A stretch of DNA of 39,668 nt from Cryomorphaceae bacterium (lineage in GTDB: Bacteria; Bacteroidota; Bacteroidia; Flavobacteriales_D; Sanyastnellaceae). The stretch lies in assembly GCA_016124575.1 (NCBI GenBank), contig WGNM01000014.1, forward strand, positions 1 to 39,668. The letters are read 5' to 3'. This document shows, piece by piece, positions 16,639 to 25,774 of this stretch. The position numbers and the translations under genes are program-made. Numbering within the stretch: the first letter of the stretch is position 1; every line of letters begins with the position of its first letter. The notes beneath the pieces were generated by a model, which did no database searches, had not been told where the DNA came from, and saw nothing but the letters and a program-made list of their open reading frames with translations.

Positions 16639-17349
16639 TTAAGGCGAGAATTTATATCCTACACTTCTGACGGAGAAAAAGTGTTGGGGTTGCCTCGGGT
16701 TGTCTTCAAAATATTTTCGAAAAGTTGAAATGAAGTTATCTATCGTGCGTGTACTGGGGAAAACATCGAATCCCCAGACCTGTTCTAAAATTTCCTCGCG
16801 GCTAACAACGACATCTTTTTTCTGGATTAAAAGTTTGAGGAGCATGATTTCTTTCTTCGACAAAATCCGCATTTCGCCATCTTTATCGATGATGTGATAC
16901 GATTTAAAATGGACAGAACACTTACCAAATTCGAAGACATCCAGGTCAGGAATTGTTGGAATACTATCGCTTCGTCGAATAAGTTTTTCAATCCGCAATA
17001 ACAACTCCTCGAGATTGAATGGCTTTGTAAGGTAATCGTCGGCACCAATGCGCAGGCCTTCAATGCGATCTGCCCCCGTTCCTTTGGCAGTTAGAAAAAG
17101 AATCGGCGTATAGTTTTCTTCAAAACGGATGGTGCGACACAAACTGAAACCATCGATTTCGGGCATCATAACATCCAACACAGCGAGGTCGAGTTTGTGG
17201 GTCCGAAAAATATCCAAGGCATCTTTACCATTTGAACAGCTGATTACCTGATAGCCCTCCAACTCAAAATTCAGACAAAGTGTTTCTCTCAAAGCACGTT
17301 CATCTTCAACTACTAAAACCTTGTATCGTTTTTGATCTGTGTTCGCCAT
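16639..17349 (-). CDS. OmpR/PhoB-family response regulator
   Basis: A 236-residue two-domain regulator. The receiver has acidic residues Glu15/Asp16 (VVEDE), phospho-acceptor Asp59 (LAVLDVMMPEIDG), Thr87 (FLTAKG) and Lys109 (DYLTKPF). The C-terminal winged-helix DNA-binding domain shows SKKEIMLLKLLIQKKDVVVS, REEILEQVWGFDVFPSTRTI and SVRSVGYKF. No histidine kinase is next to it, so it is an orphan in this window. The start codon is 35 bases from the menI GTG on the other strand, and the two share the short divergent control region. Targets are unknown. Confidence 0.95.
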   Translation of the reverse strand: MANTDQKRYKVLVVEDERALRETLCLNFELEGYQVISCSNGKDALDIFRTHKLDLAVLDVMMPEIDGFSLCRTIRFEENYTPILFLTAKGTGADRIEGLRIGADDYLTKPFNLEELLLRIEKLIRRSDSIPTIPDLDVFEFGKCSVHFKSYHIIDKDGEMRILSKKEIMLLKLLIQKKDVVVSREEILEQVWGFDVFPSTRTIDNFISTFRKYFEDNPRQPQHFFSVRSVGYKFSP

Positions 17350-17359
17350 ATGAATTGGT

Positions 17360-17367
17360 TAACTTTG
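17360..17367 (+). promoter_or_regulatory. -7 box of the menI-menB operon
   Basis: TAACTTTG is an exact TAnnTTTG, 17 bases before the menI GTG. The nearest TTG upstream is 25 bases away rather than 19, so the -33 element is poor. This supports the GTG at 17385 over earlier starts. Confidence 0.55.
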
Positions 17368-17384
17368 GCGAAAATACTCACGTT

Positions 17385-17807
17385 GTGAATGAATTCACCC
17401 CTCCGACCGATGAAATCCTCCAATCAATGGGAAAAAACACCCTTGGCGAGGCTCTTGGAATCCAAATAACGAAAATAGAAGCTGGATACGCCGAAGGCAC
17501 GATGCCTGTTGATGGCAGAACACATCAGCCGATGGGACTTTTGCATGGTGGCGCCAGCGCAGCACTTGCGGAAACACTGGGAAGCGTAGGTTCTCATTTT
17601 CTGCTCATGGCAGCAAAAAAAACAGCCGTTGGGGTAGAGATAAACACCAATCACTTGCGCAGCAAGCGTTCTGGGGTGGTGACGGGAAAAGCGAAGTTGA
17701 TACACCAAGGCGGACGAATCCATGTATGGAATATCGACATCGTTGATGAAGAAGAAAAATTGATTGCCACAGCGCGATTAACAGCAATGGTGGTATCCCA
17801 TGAATAG
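17385..17807 (+). CDS. menI: 1,4-dihydroxy-2-naphthoyl-CoA thioesterase (hotdog fold)
   Basis: It hydrolyses DHNA-CoA to DHNA in menaquinone synthesis. The 140-residue protein lines up through its length with E. coli MenI (YdiI): TMPVDGRTHQPMGLLHGGAS carries the hotdog helix, followed by AALAETLGS with catalytic Glu63, then VGVEINTNHLRS and HVWNIDIVDEE. Counting from the GTG at 17385 puts this Glu at 63 and the MG pair at 15, as in YdiI, so that start is chosen over the ATG at 17427 and the long frame from 17280. The stop overlaps the menF start by eight bases. The menaquinone context makes MenI far more likely than another PaaI-type thioesterase. Confidence 0.88.
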   Translation: MNEFTPPTDEILQSMGKNTLGEALGIQITKIEAGYAEGTMPVDGRTHQPMGLLHGGASAALAETLGSVGSHFLLMAAKKTAVGVEINTNHLRSKRSGVVTGKAKLIHQGGRIHVWNIDIVDEEEKLIATARLTAMVVSHE

Positions 17808-18798
17808 TCCTTTTATTGTTTGGAGCTATCCTGGTGAGACGCATTTCAATATCCTGCATGAAGTTTCCGAAGGCGATACACACTTCGTTTTCGCACCCTT
17901 TCACAAAAATAAACACCCGTTCAACATCCGTGGCGCCGCCACGACGATAGAACTTGATGACCTTGCTATTCAGCTTTCAGGTAAAAATCCGCAATCGTCG
18001 ACTTCCGAAGTTGCCTATGAAAATGCCATCAATAGAGCTGTTGACCAACTTAAAAATCACCATGCCGATAAAGTAGTCGTATCTGCAATTACCTCATATA
18101 AGTTCGTCCCCCAACCCATTCTTTGGCTAAAAGGATTTCGCGAGCAGTACCCACAAGCATTTATTTACCTCATTCAAAGCGAAGAAACGGGCACATGGTT
18201 GGGCGCTACGCCTGAAAGATTGGTTTCAGGAGATCAAAATGAGTTCAAGACCATTTCGCTTGCGGGAACCCGAAAATCGGAAGATGACACCATCCCTTGG
18301 GGACAGAAAGAAGCACTCGAACAATCGATCGTGACCGACTATCTGCGGAATTTATTGATTCAAAACGGCGCTGAAAACATACGTATTTCGAGAGCGCAGA
18401 CGCTGAGTTATGGCACGTTGCAGCACCTGGCGTCAGACATCAGTTTTCAATCTGACAAGAAAGTTGAAGACATCGCAAACATGCTGCATCCAACACCCGC
18501 TGTTTGCGGCACCCCATTGGAAAAAGCACTTGAAATGCTGCCTTCACTGGAAGAGCACGAAAGGAAGTTTTACACCGGCTATTTGGGAACCCTCGACAAT
18601 AAAGGAAAAACAGCGCTTTTTGTAAACTTACGCTGCATGGAACTTTTTGAAGATGGCATTTGTTGTTATACCGGTTGTGGCATAACAGAAGATTCAATAG
18701 CTGAAGACGAGTGGCATGAAACACGGTTGAAGCTACGATCGATGGTGAGCATCATCGAAAAAATGCAGAACTTGTCCGACATTTTGATACCATGCTGA
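17800..18798 (+). CDS. menF: Isochorismate synthase
   Basis: It converts chorismate to isochorismate, the entry step of menaquinone synthesis. The 332-residue chorismate-binding enzyme shows the family blocks GATPERLVSG, ISLAGTRKS, LHPTPAVCGTP, ERKFYTGYLG and YTGCGITEDSIAEDEW (Mg2+ and substrate site). The Lys that activates water in MenF/EntC lies in DKVVVSA, where the usual following Arg is Ala. It is shorter than E. coli MenF (431) because the N-terminal region is reduced, as in other Bacteroidota. It overlaps menI by eight and menD by seven bases. Confidence 0.93.
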   Translation: MNSPFIVWSYPGETHFNILHEVSEGDTHFVFAPFHKNKHPFNIRGAATTIELDDLAIQLSGKNPQSSTSEVAYENAINRAVDQLKNHHADKVVVSAITSYKFVPQPILWLKGFREQYPQAFIYLIQSEETGTWLGATPERLVSGDQNEFKTISLAGTRKSEDDTIPWGQKEALEQSIVTDYLRNLLIQNGAENIRISRAQTLSYGTLQHLASDISFQSDKKVEDIANMLHPTPAVCGTPLEKALEMLPSLEEHERKFYTGYLGTLDNKGKTALFVNLRCMELFEDGICCYTGCGITEDSIAEDEWHETRLKLRSMVSIIEKMQNLSDILIPC

Positions 18799-20480
18799 GC
18801 GATAAACCTGGAGTACAAGATTTAGTAGGCGTTTTAGCAGCCAAAGGCTTGAAATACGTTGTTGTTTCGCCAGGTTCGCGTCATGCGCCTATTTCCTTAT
18901 CGTTTCATCACCATCCACAAATCGAACTTGTTGTTGTCCCCGATGAACGCGCAGCGGCCTATTTCGCACTCGGCATTGCACAATATACAGGTGTTGCGAC
19001 CGCAGTGTTGTGCACCAGTGGCACAGCAGCAGCTAACTACGGCCCGGCCATTGCTGAAGCTTTTTACCAGCAAATACCATTGATCGCCATCACGGCAGAT
19101 AGGCCTGAGGAGTGGATAGATCAGGGCGACGGACAAACCATTCGTCAAAAAAATCTACTTACTGAGCACACCCTTGCGGCGTATCACTTGCCCTCTGAAA
19201 CCACTCACCACGATTCGCATTGGTACTTGAGAAGAAGCGTCAACGAAGCATGGGAAATTGCCAATGGCGCGCGAAAAGGACCCGTACACTTGAACGTACC
19301 ATTGCGCGAACCGCTTTATAACATTGTTGAAGGAGCTATATCTGCGCCAGCAACATTCTCGGTCATTCACGGTAAAAAAACATTGAGCAAGTCGCAAACC
19401 GAAAGTCTGCAAAGTGCTTTTTCATCGTACAGCAAGATCATGGTTTTGGTGGGCATGGGACATCACGATGAGCCTACCCTCGCTGCGCTGCGTCAATTGA
19501 GTGCGCTGCCTCAGGTGCTCTTGCTGACAGAGACAACAGCCAACTTGCACGACGAAAACATCATCGGATGCATCGACAGATTGCTGATGGCAGTAGATCA
19601 AGAGCAACAGCTTGACATGCAGCCCGAATTGCTCATCACACTTGGAGATCAAATTATCTCGAAAAAGATAAAGAGCTATTTGAGGCAGCTGAAAAATCTT
19701 AAACATTGGCATATCGGCACAGATGGGAAATTTTCAGACACCTTTCAAAGACTTGAATTTCTGATTGATGCTGATCCGTATTTGGTTTTTTCTTCTCTCG
19801 CCTCACTCGGCGGATGTGGGAGTTATGCGATTCCATTTAAGTCTCTCCATACTGAAATCTCACAAGAACAAACTACACGCCTATCGACTTTCCCCTGGTG
19901 CGACCTCACCGTGTTTGGAAAAATACTACCTGCTTTGCCTTCCGAAAGCATTTTACAAATGGGGAATAGCTCCGTAGTGAGGTACATACAACTTTTCGAC
20001 AGCCGGAGAGACATCACCTATTACGGAAATCGCGGCACAAGTGGCATCGATGGTTCGACCTCTACTGCAGCCGGTATGGCGCACGTGGCCAATAGAATTA
20101 CGACATTGATTACAGGGGATATCGCCTTTATGTACGACATCAATGGCTTGTGGCACGAACACAAAAACAACAACCTCAAAATAATTGTCGTTAACAACGG
20201 CGGTGGAGGCATATTCAAAATCATCGACGGTCCGCGGTCGACAAACGCCTTGGAACTTATCTTTGAGGCCAAGCACAACAGCGATGTCAGACAACTAGCA
20301 GCACATTTCAATATCGATTATTTTCATGCCTCGCACGAAGAAAGTTTGATTGAAGGACTCGATTGGTTGTACAACAATCACGGTTGTAAGATTTTAGAAA
20401 TCGACACCGCCGATGCCGAAAACGACGTCATGTTGCAAGCATATTTTAAAGAATTAAAAAACAGAAATACCCAAGCATAA
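18792..20480 (+). CDS. menD: SEPHCHC synthase (2-succinyl-5-enolpyruvyl-6-hydroxy-3-cyclohexene-1-carboxylate synthase)
   Basis: A 562-residue thiamine-diphosphate enzyme that joins 2-oxoglutarate to isochorismate. N-terminal PYR domain: [19 protein letters not shown] and [15 protein letters not shown] (the Glu that activates ThDP), then [20 protein letters not shown] and [20 protein letters not shown]. The C-terminal PP domain has [12 protein letters not shown], a G-D-(A/I) metal-binding motif, and [13 protein letters not shown]. It starts inside the menF stop and ends one base into the menB ATG (TAATG), so translation is coupled on both sides. Confidence 0.95.
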   Translation: MLSDKPGVQDLVGVLAAKGLKYVVVSPGSRHAPISLSFHHHPQIELVVVPDERAAAYFALGIAQYTGVATAVLCTSGTAAANYGPAIAEAFYQQIPLIAITADRPEEWIDQGDGQTIRQKNLLTEHTLAAYHLPSETTHHDSHWYLRRSVNEAWEIANGARKGPVHLNVPLREPLYNIVEGAISAPATFSVIHGKKTLSKSQTESLQSAFSSYSKIMVLVGMGHHDEPTLAALRQLSALPQVLLLTETTANLHDENIIGCIDRLLMAVDQEQQLDMQPELLITLGDQIISKKIKSYLRQLKNLKHWHIGTDGKFSDTFQRLEFLIDADPYLVFSSLASLGGCGSYAIPFKSLHTEISQEQTTRLSTFPWCDLTVFGKILPALPSESILQMGNSSVVRYIQLFDSRRDITYYGNRGTSGIDGSTSTAAGMAHVANRITTLITGDIAFMYDINGLWHEHKNNNLKIIVVNNGGGGIFKIIDGPRSTNALELIFEAKHNSDVRQLAAHFNIDYFHASHEESLIEGLDWLYNNHGCKILEIDTADAENDVMLQAYFKELKNRNTQA

Positions 20481-21301
20481 TGGCACAGAGAAACTGGACC
20501 ACCATCAAAGAATACGAAGACATCCGCTTTGATTTTTTCGAAGGGATAGCTAAAATTACCATCAATCGTCCGGAGGTATACAACGCCTTCAGGCCTGAAA
20601 CAAACATCGAGATGATCGATGCCATGGGAATCGTACGTGAACGTGGTGATATCGGTGTGGTTGTTTTCACAGGTGAAGGCGACAAGGCTTTCTGTTCGGG
20701 TGGCGATCAGAACGTGAAAGGAGTTGGCGGATACATTGGCGAAGACGGCGTTCCACGATTGAACGTCCTCGACCTGCACAAGCTCATCCGCTCATTGCCT
20801 AAGCCAGTTATTGCCATGGTAAATGGATATGCGATAGGCGGCGGACACGTGCTGCATGTCGTTTGTGATTTGACCATTGCGTCTGAAAACGCACGTTTCG
20901 GTCAAACAGGTCCGAAAGTAGGAAGTTTTGATGCTGGCTTTGGTTCTTCGTATTTGGCGCGCCATGTAGGACAAAAAAAAGCGCGTGAGATCTGGTTCTT
21001 GTGCGAACAATACACCGCCCAAGAGGCTGAAAGCATGGGCATGGTGAACAAAGTTGTGCCATTGAGCGAGCTAGAAGACGAGACCGTGCGTTGGTGCAAA
21101 ACCATCATGAAACGCTCTCCACTGGCACTTCGCATGATCAAACGCGGATTGAATGCAGAGCTTGACGGCCAACGCGGACTAATGGAATTTGCTGGTGATG
21201 CAACACTTATGTACTACCTCATGGAAGAAGCGCAAGAAGGAAAAAATGCATTTTTGGAAAAGCGCGACCCTGACTTCTCTAAATATCCGAAATTTCCATG
21301 A
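20480..21301 (+). CDS. menB: 1,4-dihydroxy-2-naphthoyl-CoA synthase
   Basis: A 273-residue crotonase-family enzyme that closes the naphthoquinone ring from o-succinylbenzoyl-CoA. Key blocks are [25 protein letters not shown] (oxyanion hole), [20 protein letters not shown], and [20 protein letters not shown] with the conserved Asp, ending in [16 protein letters not shown], a C-terminus typical of MenB. It overlaps the menD stop by one base. The men run on this strand is interrupted downstream by an antisense gene. Confidence 0.97.
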   Translation: MAQRNWTTIKEYEDIRFDFFEGIAKITINRPEVYNAFRPETNIEMIDAMGIVRERGDIGVVVFTGEGDKAFCSGGDQNVKGVGGYIGEDGVPRLNVLDLHKLIRSLPKPVIAMVNGYAIGGGHVLHVVCDLTIASENARFGQTGPKVGSFDAGFGSSYLARHVGQKKAREIWFLCEQYTAQEAESMGMVNKVVPLSELEDETVRWCKTIMKRSPLALRMIKRGLNAELDGQRGLMEFAGDATLMYYLMEEAQEGKNAFLEKRDPDFSKYPKFP

Positions 21302-21685
21302 TTACAGAGAGGCCAGCCATGCGCGGGCCTCTACTTCATTATCGAAAATTGCTGTCGGAATTTTTGGCTTGTTGAATTTCAGGTAAAAATCTGAAAGCAG
21401 TTTGTGGTGGAACGAATTTGCGACTATTGCGTCAGCAAGAACACGTGAAATACGATCTTCCGATGCTAAAAAATCGCGCACATCGCGTGAAATTGACGAA
21501 CCAGCTTGTGGCAGCGATAACACCTTAAAAGGTTCACCGTTGAGCGCTTCCAATATCCATGCTGACATACCTCGGGCATCGTCCATTACAAATACCGTAT
21601 CTGAAATCAATTCGATTCGCACCAAAGGGCCCACTTCAATTGTTACCTTTGCCGTTGGAAATATCTTTTCAAAAAGGATATTCAT
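21302..21685 (-). CDS. DUF7793/STAS-like protein of unknown function, antisense within the men cluster
   Basis: A 127-residue protein from MNILFEKIF (ATG at 21685; the frame extends upstream with only poor starts). Strands and helices fit a SpoIIAA/STAS-like fold seen in small Bacteroidota proteins: VRIELISDTVFVMDDARGMS, then LEALNGEPFKVLSLPQ, then RVLADAIVANSFHHKLLSDF and IFDNEVEARAWLAS. The last segment resembles the C-terminal helix of DUF7793 proteins. It lies tail-to-tail with menB, the stop directly abutting, and head-to-head with menA (18 bases between start codons). Role unknown. Confidence 0.72.
   Translation of the reverse strand: MNILFEKIFPTAKVTIEVGPLVRIELISDTVFVMDDARGMSAWILEALNGEPFKVLSLPQAGSSISRDVRDFLASEDRISRVLADAIVANSFHHKLLSDFYLKFNKPKIPTAIFDNEVEARAWLASL
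21644..21651 (+). promoter_or_regulatory. Possible internal promoter -7 box for menA
   Basis: TACCTTTG is an exact TAnnTTTG on the plus strand, inside the antisense gene and 52 bases before the menA TTG. No good TTG lies 19 bases upstream. It is the only exact -7 match near menA. Confidence 0.4.
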
Positions 21686-21703
21686 GGTCGAAAAATAGTA
21701 AAA

Positions 21704-22627
21704 TTGGAACAACCATCATCGATAAGAATTTCTAAGTGGCTGCGCGCGATGCGATTGCGCACCCTCCCCCTTTCATTCTCATCAATTCTTACCGGCAGTG
21801 CCATTGTTGCAGCTGGAAATCCAAAGTTCATGGGAATCCTGCTATTGGCGTTGCTAACTACTTTCTTGCTGCAAGTATTGAGCAATTTTGCCAACGACTA
21901 TGGTGATTTCCGCAACGGGGCTGATAACCACCAGCGCACAGGCCCAAAACGCGCTGTTCAATCAGGTGAGATTAGTCCGAAAGCAATGTTTAGAGCATCT
22001 GTTCTCACAGCTATCTTGAGTTTCGCTGCTGGGATAGGTTTGCTCCTGTATTCATTTTCTGAGGGCAATCAACTTTTGATTTTACTTTTTACACTGCTCG
22101 GACTGGCAGCAATAGCAGCAGCCTTCAACTACACAGCAGGTAAAAACCCATATGGATACAAGGCATTGGGAGATCTCAGCGTAATTATCTTTTTCGGGTT
22201 TGTCGGCGTATTGGGTACTTCATATCTGCACACCAATTCTTTCCAAATAATACAGATCCTCCCTGCGCTCACCATTGGTTGTCTAGCGTCAGCTGTTTTG
22301 AATCTCAACAACATGCGCGACATTGTCAACGACCAAGCCAGTGGCAAGATAACTTTGGTTGTAAAGTTGGGTTCTGAAAAAGCGAAGATTTATCATGCAG
22401 TGCTGTTCGGCGTTGCATGGACGTCTATCGCGGCCTATTTGCTCATTAGCAAAGCCCCGATTGTAAGCGCAATCGTCTTTCTTGTGCTACCACTTCACCT
22501 TGTTCACCTCCTGAAGGTGAAGAAAAATAGAGCGCCTGAAAATTTAGATCCTGAACTCAAGAAAATTGCTTTGTCTACTTTCTTAATTGCCCTTATCCTC
22601 TTCCTGAGCAACCTCTTTATGGCGTAA
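21704..22627 (+). CDS. menA: 1,4-dihydroxy-2-naphthoate polyprenyltransferase
   Basis: It attaches the polyprenyl side chain to DHNA, giving demethylmenaquinone, in the inner membrane. The 307-residue UbiA-family protein has about eight membrane helices. Its first Asp-rich motif is in NDYGDFRNGADNHQRTGPKR, followed by AVQSGEISPKAM, both typical of MenA. A second polar loop is NLNNMRDIVNDQASGKITLV. The start is TTG (21704), since no ATG occurs before codon 16, and the residues after the TTG (SKWLRAMRLRTLPLSF) belong to the family N-terminus. It is separated from menB by the antisense gene. Confidence 0.94.
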   Translation: MEQPSSIRISKWLRAMRLRTLPLSFSSILTGSAIVAAGNPKFMGILLLALLTTFLLQVLSNFANDYGDFRNGADNHQRTGPKRAVQSGEISPKAMFRASVLTAILSFAAGIGLLLYSFSEGNQLLILLFTLLGLAAIAAAFNYTAGKNPYGYKALGDLSVIIFFGFVGVLGTSYLHTNSFQIIQILPALTIGCLASAVLNLNNMRDIVNDQASGKITLVVKLGSEKAKIYHAVLFGVAWTSIAAYLLISKAPIVSAIVFLVLPLHLVHLLKVKKNRAPENLDPELKKIALSTFLIALILFLSNLFMA

Positions 22628-22707
22628 GATTAAATTTCTGCTTTTCCATTTGCCTCGCATAGAAATACAGGCAAGAATACTAACTTGCCAACCAGTAGCC
22701 ATTGACC

Positions 22708-23745
22708 ATGAAGTCTCCCAGAATAGCAGGTATTGATCTGATTTATGTTTTACTGTTGCCAGCAATGCTTATTGCATTTGGCATCATCGAAACAGCTGAA
22801 CGATCAAAAGACATCCTTCACAACGAATTCCATGTGATTTTCGATATGGGCATGGCTTTGTTTCTATTCATGAACGGACTAACAACAGCATTTGCAGCCG
22901 ATTCAGGAATGAATGTCGCGAACCTCCAAAAATACCTACTAAAAAAAGGCCTGATCTTACTGGTCATTGCCGCGCCATTGTCTTTTGTTTCTCAATCGAA
23001 CCCCTTTCTATTGCTCGCCATACTTTCGATTCTATCATCAGGAGTGATCATGTTTACCTCCAGCATCCTCATCTTTTTTTTGTCGATTATCGGAATGTAC
23101 AGTGCCTACTATTTCATGTTCACCGATGTGCGCATAGATCTTTTGATCCAAGCTAACGGATACGATTTAAACCAAATTTGGAATTACCCCCTTCGTGGAT
23201 CTTACTATTCGCTTATCCCCTGGGCTGGATTTTATGTGACAGGGTTGGTTGTAAGTCGACTTGAATTTATCCGCAAAGCATCATCATTGGTGCACGTCAT
23301 CGTTGGTGTTTTTGTGCTCGTGTCAGGACTTTTTGTAGCTGCTTTTACAGAATCGAATCAGTTGTCGGCATTCAACAAAAGTATCATGCCGCAGGGGTTA
23401 ACCATTCTTATGCTGAATTTCCCAGGGTTCTTTTTGGCTATGCTAGGCCTTTCCATCATTCTTACCGATTTTAACAACTGGGCCACTGCGCGATTCAGCG
23501 CCTTAGCAAGCAAGACATGGGTGCGCACAATGAGCAAAAGCAAGTACACCATCATGCTGATATTCATTGCTGTATGCATGGCTATGAAACTCGTTATCGG
23601 TGTTCCTGCTACCTCTTTTATGCGCCTTGTTTGGTCGATGTCGGCAACAACAATAACACTGTCTCTTATATTCTTGATTGCACAACAAAAACATCTTTCC
23701 TTTGCACCTGTTGAGAAAGTAATCAAGTACTTCTCAGGAATGTGA
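22708..23745 (+). CDS. Polytopic membrane protein, acyltransferase-like (HGSNAT/DUF1624 type)
   Basis: A 345-residue protein with nine or ten hydrophobic helices. The N-terminus (RIAGIDLIYVLLLPAMLIAF), the loop with HNEFHVIFDMGMALFLFMNG and the helix pattern recall the heparan-alpha-glucosaminide N-acetyltransferase-like family, in which the first helix starts R-x-x-x-I/L-D. I see no catalytic His I can name with confidence. The ATG at 22708 is preferred to the TTG at 22702. The stop overlaps the menC ATG (TGATG), so it is translated with menC, although its role in menaquinone synthesis is not evident. Confidence 0.6.
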   Translation: MKSPRIAGIDLIYVLLLPAMLIAFGIIETAERSKDILHNEFHVIFDMGMALFLFMNGLTTAFAADSGMNVANLQKYLLKKGLILLVIAAPLSFVSQSNPFLLLAILSILSSGVIMFTSSILIFFLSIIGMYSAYYFMFTDVRIDLLIQANGYDLNQIWNYPLRGSYYSLIPWAGFYVTGLVVSRLEFIRKASSLVHVIVGVFVLVSGLFVAAFTESNQLSAFNKSIMPQGLTILMLNFPGFFLAMLGLSIILTDFNNWATARFSALASKTWVRTMSKSKYTIMLIFIAVCMAMKLVIGVPATSFMRLVWSMSATTITLSLIFLIAQQKHLSFAPVEKVIKYFSGM

Positions 23746-24773
23746 TGACCAAGGCATCGATAAACATTTTACATCACCCACTGATTTTTAAAAAGCCTGC
23801 TCGAACCTCCCGAGATGTGCTGACGCAGAAACCTTCGTGGTTCATAAAAATCGAAACTGAAAACGGATTTGGAATAGGTGAATGTTCTATTATTCCCGGA
23901 CTAAATCCAGAAAGCATTCAAGATGCAGAGCTGCTCCTCAAACAGCTACAAAGCGTCAACAACCTCGAAAAAATTGTCGTTCCCGAAGCACACCGCTTCC
24001 CATCTGTCTGCTTCGCCATCGAAACAGCCCTTCGATCGCTCGAGGCGCCAAATCCCATGGTGCTTTTCGAATCCGACTTTACCAATCTCAACGCCGGCAT
24101 ACCCATCAACGGATTGGTTTGGATGGACAGCATACCCGCCATGCGCGAGCAAATGAAAGAACGCGTTGAGCAAGGATATGACGTTGTAAAACTAAAAATC
24201 GGCGCACTCGATTTCGACGAAGAATGCGACCTTCTGGCCTGGTTTAGAGACGAATACGGATATACCTATGAGCTAAGACTCGATGCCAATGGCGCATTTA
24301 GTCCAGCCGAGGCTTTGCGGAAAATTGAACGCTTGGCGCCGTTCGACATCCATTCGATTGAGCAGCCCATCAAGAGCGGACAAACCAAAGAGATGCGGGA
24401 GTTGGTGCAGCACTCAGACATCGCCATAGCCCTCGATGAAGAGTTGATAGGCATTGCCGATTACACCGCACTCTTAGATGAAATCGCCCCACATTTTATA
24501 ATCCTCAAACCCAGTCTGATTGGTGGCTGGGAAGTATGCGACAACCTCATCAAACTGGCAAAAGAACGCAACATCGATTGGTGGGCAACCTCCGCCTTGG
24601 AATCAAATATCGGATTGAACGCCATTGCTCAATGGTGCGCCGCCAAAGAGTTGACCTTGCCACAAGGCTTAGGAACGGGCTCGCTGTATACCAACAACAT
24701 ACAGTCGCCATTGAAAATTGAAAGCGGCCACCTTTACACTGATCAAACAAAATGGATGCTGCCATGGGATTGA
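23745..24773 (+). CDS. menC: o-Succinylbenzoate synthase
   Basis: A 342-residue enolase-superfamily dehydratase that makes o-succinylbenzoate from SHCHC. The two catalytic Lys lie in VVKLKIGALD and IILKPSLIGGW. The metal ligands are the Asp of LRLDANGAF, the Glu of SIEQPIKSG and the Asp of IALDEELIG. The N-terminal capping domain includes GFGIGECSIIPGL. The ATG at 23745 shares its A with the upstream TGA, which is preferred to the GTG at 23742. The 3' end overlaps menE by 22 bases. Confidence 0.94.
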   Translation: MTKASINILHHPLIFKKPARTSRDVLTQKPSWFIKIETENGFGIGECSIIPGLNPESIQDAELLLKQLQSVNNLEKIVVPEAHRFPSVCFAIETALRSLEAPNPMVLFESDFTNLNAGIPINGLVWMDSIPAMREQMKERVEQGYDVVKLKIGALDFDEECDLLAWFRDEYGYTYELRLDANGAFSPAEALRKIERLAPFDIHSIEQPIKSGQTKEMRELVQHSDIAIALDEELIGIADYTALLDEIAPHFIILKPSLIGGWEVCDNLIKLAKERNIDWWATSALESNIGLNAIAQWCAAKELTLPQGLGTGSLYTNNIQSPLKIESGHLYTDQTKWMLPWD

Positions 24774-25774
24774 TCATCAACCACAAACATTACCCATTCG
24801 AGCAATGGCAAACGCTTCCTGAATCTCCAATATGGATAGGAACGATAAAATCGGCACTTCGGGAATGGTATGAAGATGGCGAAATCACATCTACTACTTC
24901 GGGCAGCACTGGAAATCCCAAATCGTTCACCTTCAATAAAGATCAGATTGAGAAAAGTGCCCGACAAACGGCAGCGTTCTTCCAATTGACAAACCAAACA
25001 AAGGCCCTTCTAGCCTTGCCTGCTGATAAGATAGGGGGCAAAATGATGCTTTATCGCGCCTTACTCGGCGGATGGGAATTGTACTGCACACCACCAAGTG
25101 GGTTGCCTGAAGTAGCACAAAACGTCGATTTTGCAGCCCTCACCCCCCATCAAACATTGCGATTGCTGAATGAGATGCCCGAGGCGATGCAAAACATCAA
25201 GACCCTAATAATAGGTGGTGCCCCTGTAACATCCGCTTTAGCGCAAAAGATAAAAAATAGCAGCACAACAGCCTTTGAAACGTATGGCATGACAGAAACC
25301 ATAAGTCATGTTGCATTGCGAAGAATCAATCCCGATGAAGAAAATAGCTTCACCGCACTTGAATTTATCGATATCACTACCGATGAACGTGGCTGCTTGA
25401 ACGTGAAAACCGCGTATACCGGCGCATTGCAAACCAACGACATAGTGACATTGATCAACGAACGGCAATTTATTTGGAAAGGCCGGGCAGATTTCGTTAT
25501 CAACAGTGGCGGAGTAAAAATACACCCCGAAGAAATTGAGAGCCTGCTTGAAAACTACATCAAAGGCCACTATTACGTAGGATGTAAAACCGACGACACA
25601 TTCGGACAAATCGCAGTGCTTGTTGTAGAGGGTCATGAAAAAGATACCGAACTCGAAACGAATTTGAGATTGGCTTTTCAAACACTGCCGGCCACGAAAC
25701 GCCCGAAAGAAATCATTTACGTCGACCAAATTGCGACATCAAACGGTAAAACAATTCGAGAAATATGGAGTTAA
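24752..25774 (+). CDS. menE: o-Succinylbenzoate-CoA ligase
   Basis: A 340-residue ANL-superfamily adenylating enzyme that activates o-succinylbenzoate with CoA. Motifs: P-loop TSGSTGNPKSFTF, YGMTETISHVALR, and the hinge KGRADFVINSGGVKIHPEEI, with the C-terminal catalytic Lys in SNGKTIREIWS. It is short compared with E. coli MenE (451), because the N-terminal domain is reduced, as in other Bacteroidota. The ATG at 24752 lies inside menC; an alternative ATG is at 24764. The 3' end overlaps rdgB by 10 bases. Confidence 0.93.
   Translation: MDAAMGLIINHKHYPFEQWQTLPESPIWIGTIKSALREWYEDGEITSTTSGSTGNPKSFTFNKDQIEKSARQTAAFFQLTNQTKALLALPADKIGGKMMLYRALLGGWELYCTPPSGLPEVAQNVDFAALTPHQTLRLLNEMPEAMQNIKTLIIGGAPVTSALAQKIKNSSTTAFETYGMTETISHVALRRINPDEENSFTALEFIDITTDERGCLNVKTAYTGALQTNDIVTLINERQFIWKGRADFVINSGGVKIHPEEIESLLENYIKGHYYVGCKTDDTFGQIAVLVVEGHEKDTELETNLRLAFQTLPATKRPKEIIYVDQIATSNGKTIREIWS

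Noticed and set aside
17280-17384. Longer N-terminus for MenI starting at 17280
   Set aside because: It overlaps the response regulator on the other strand and breaks the residue match to YdiI that the GTG at 17385 gives.
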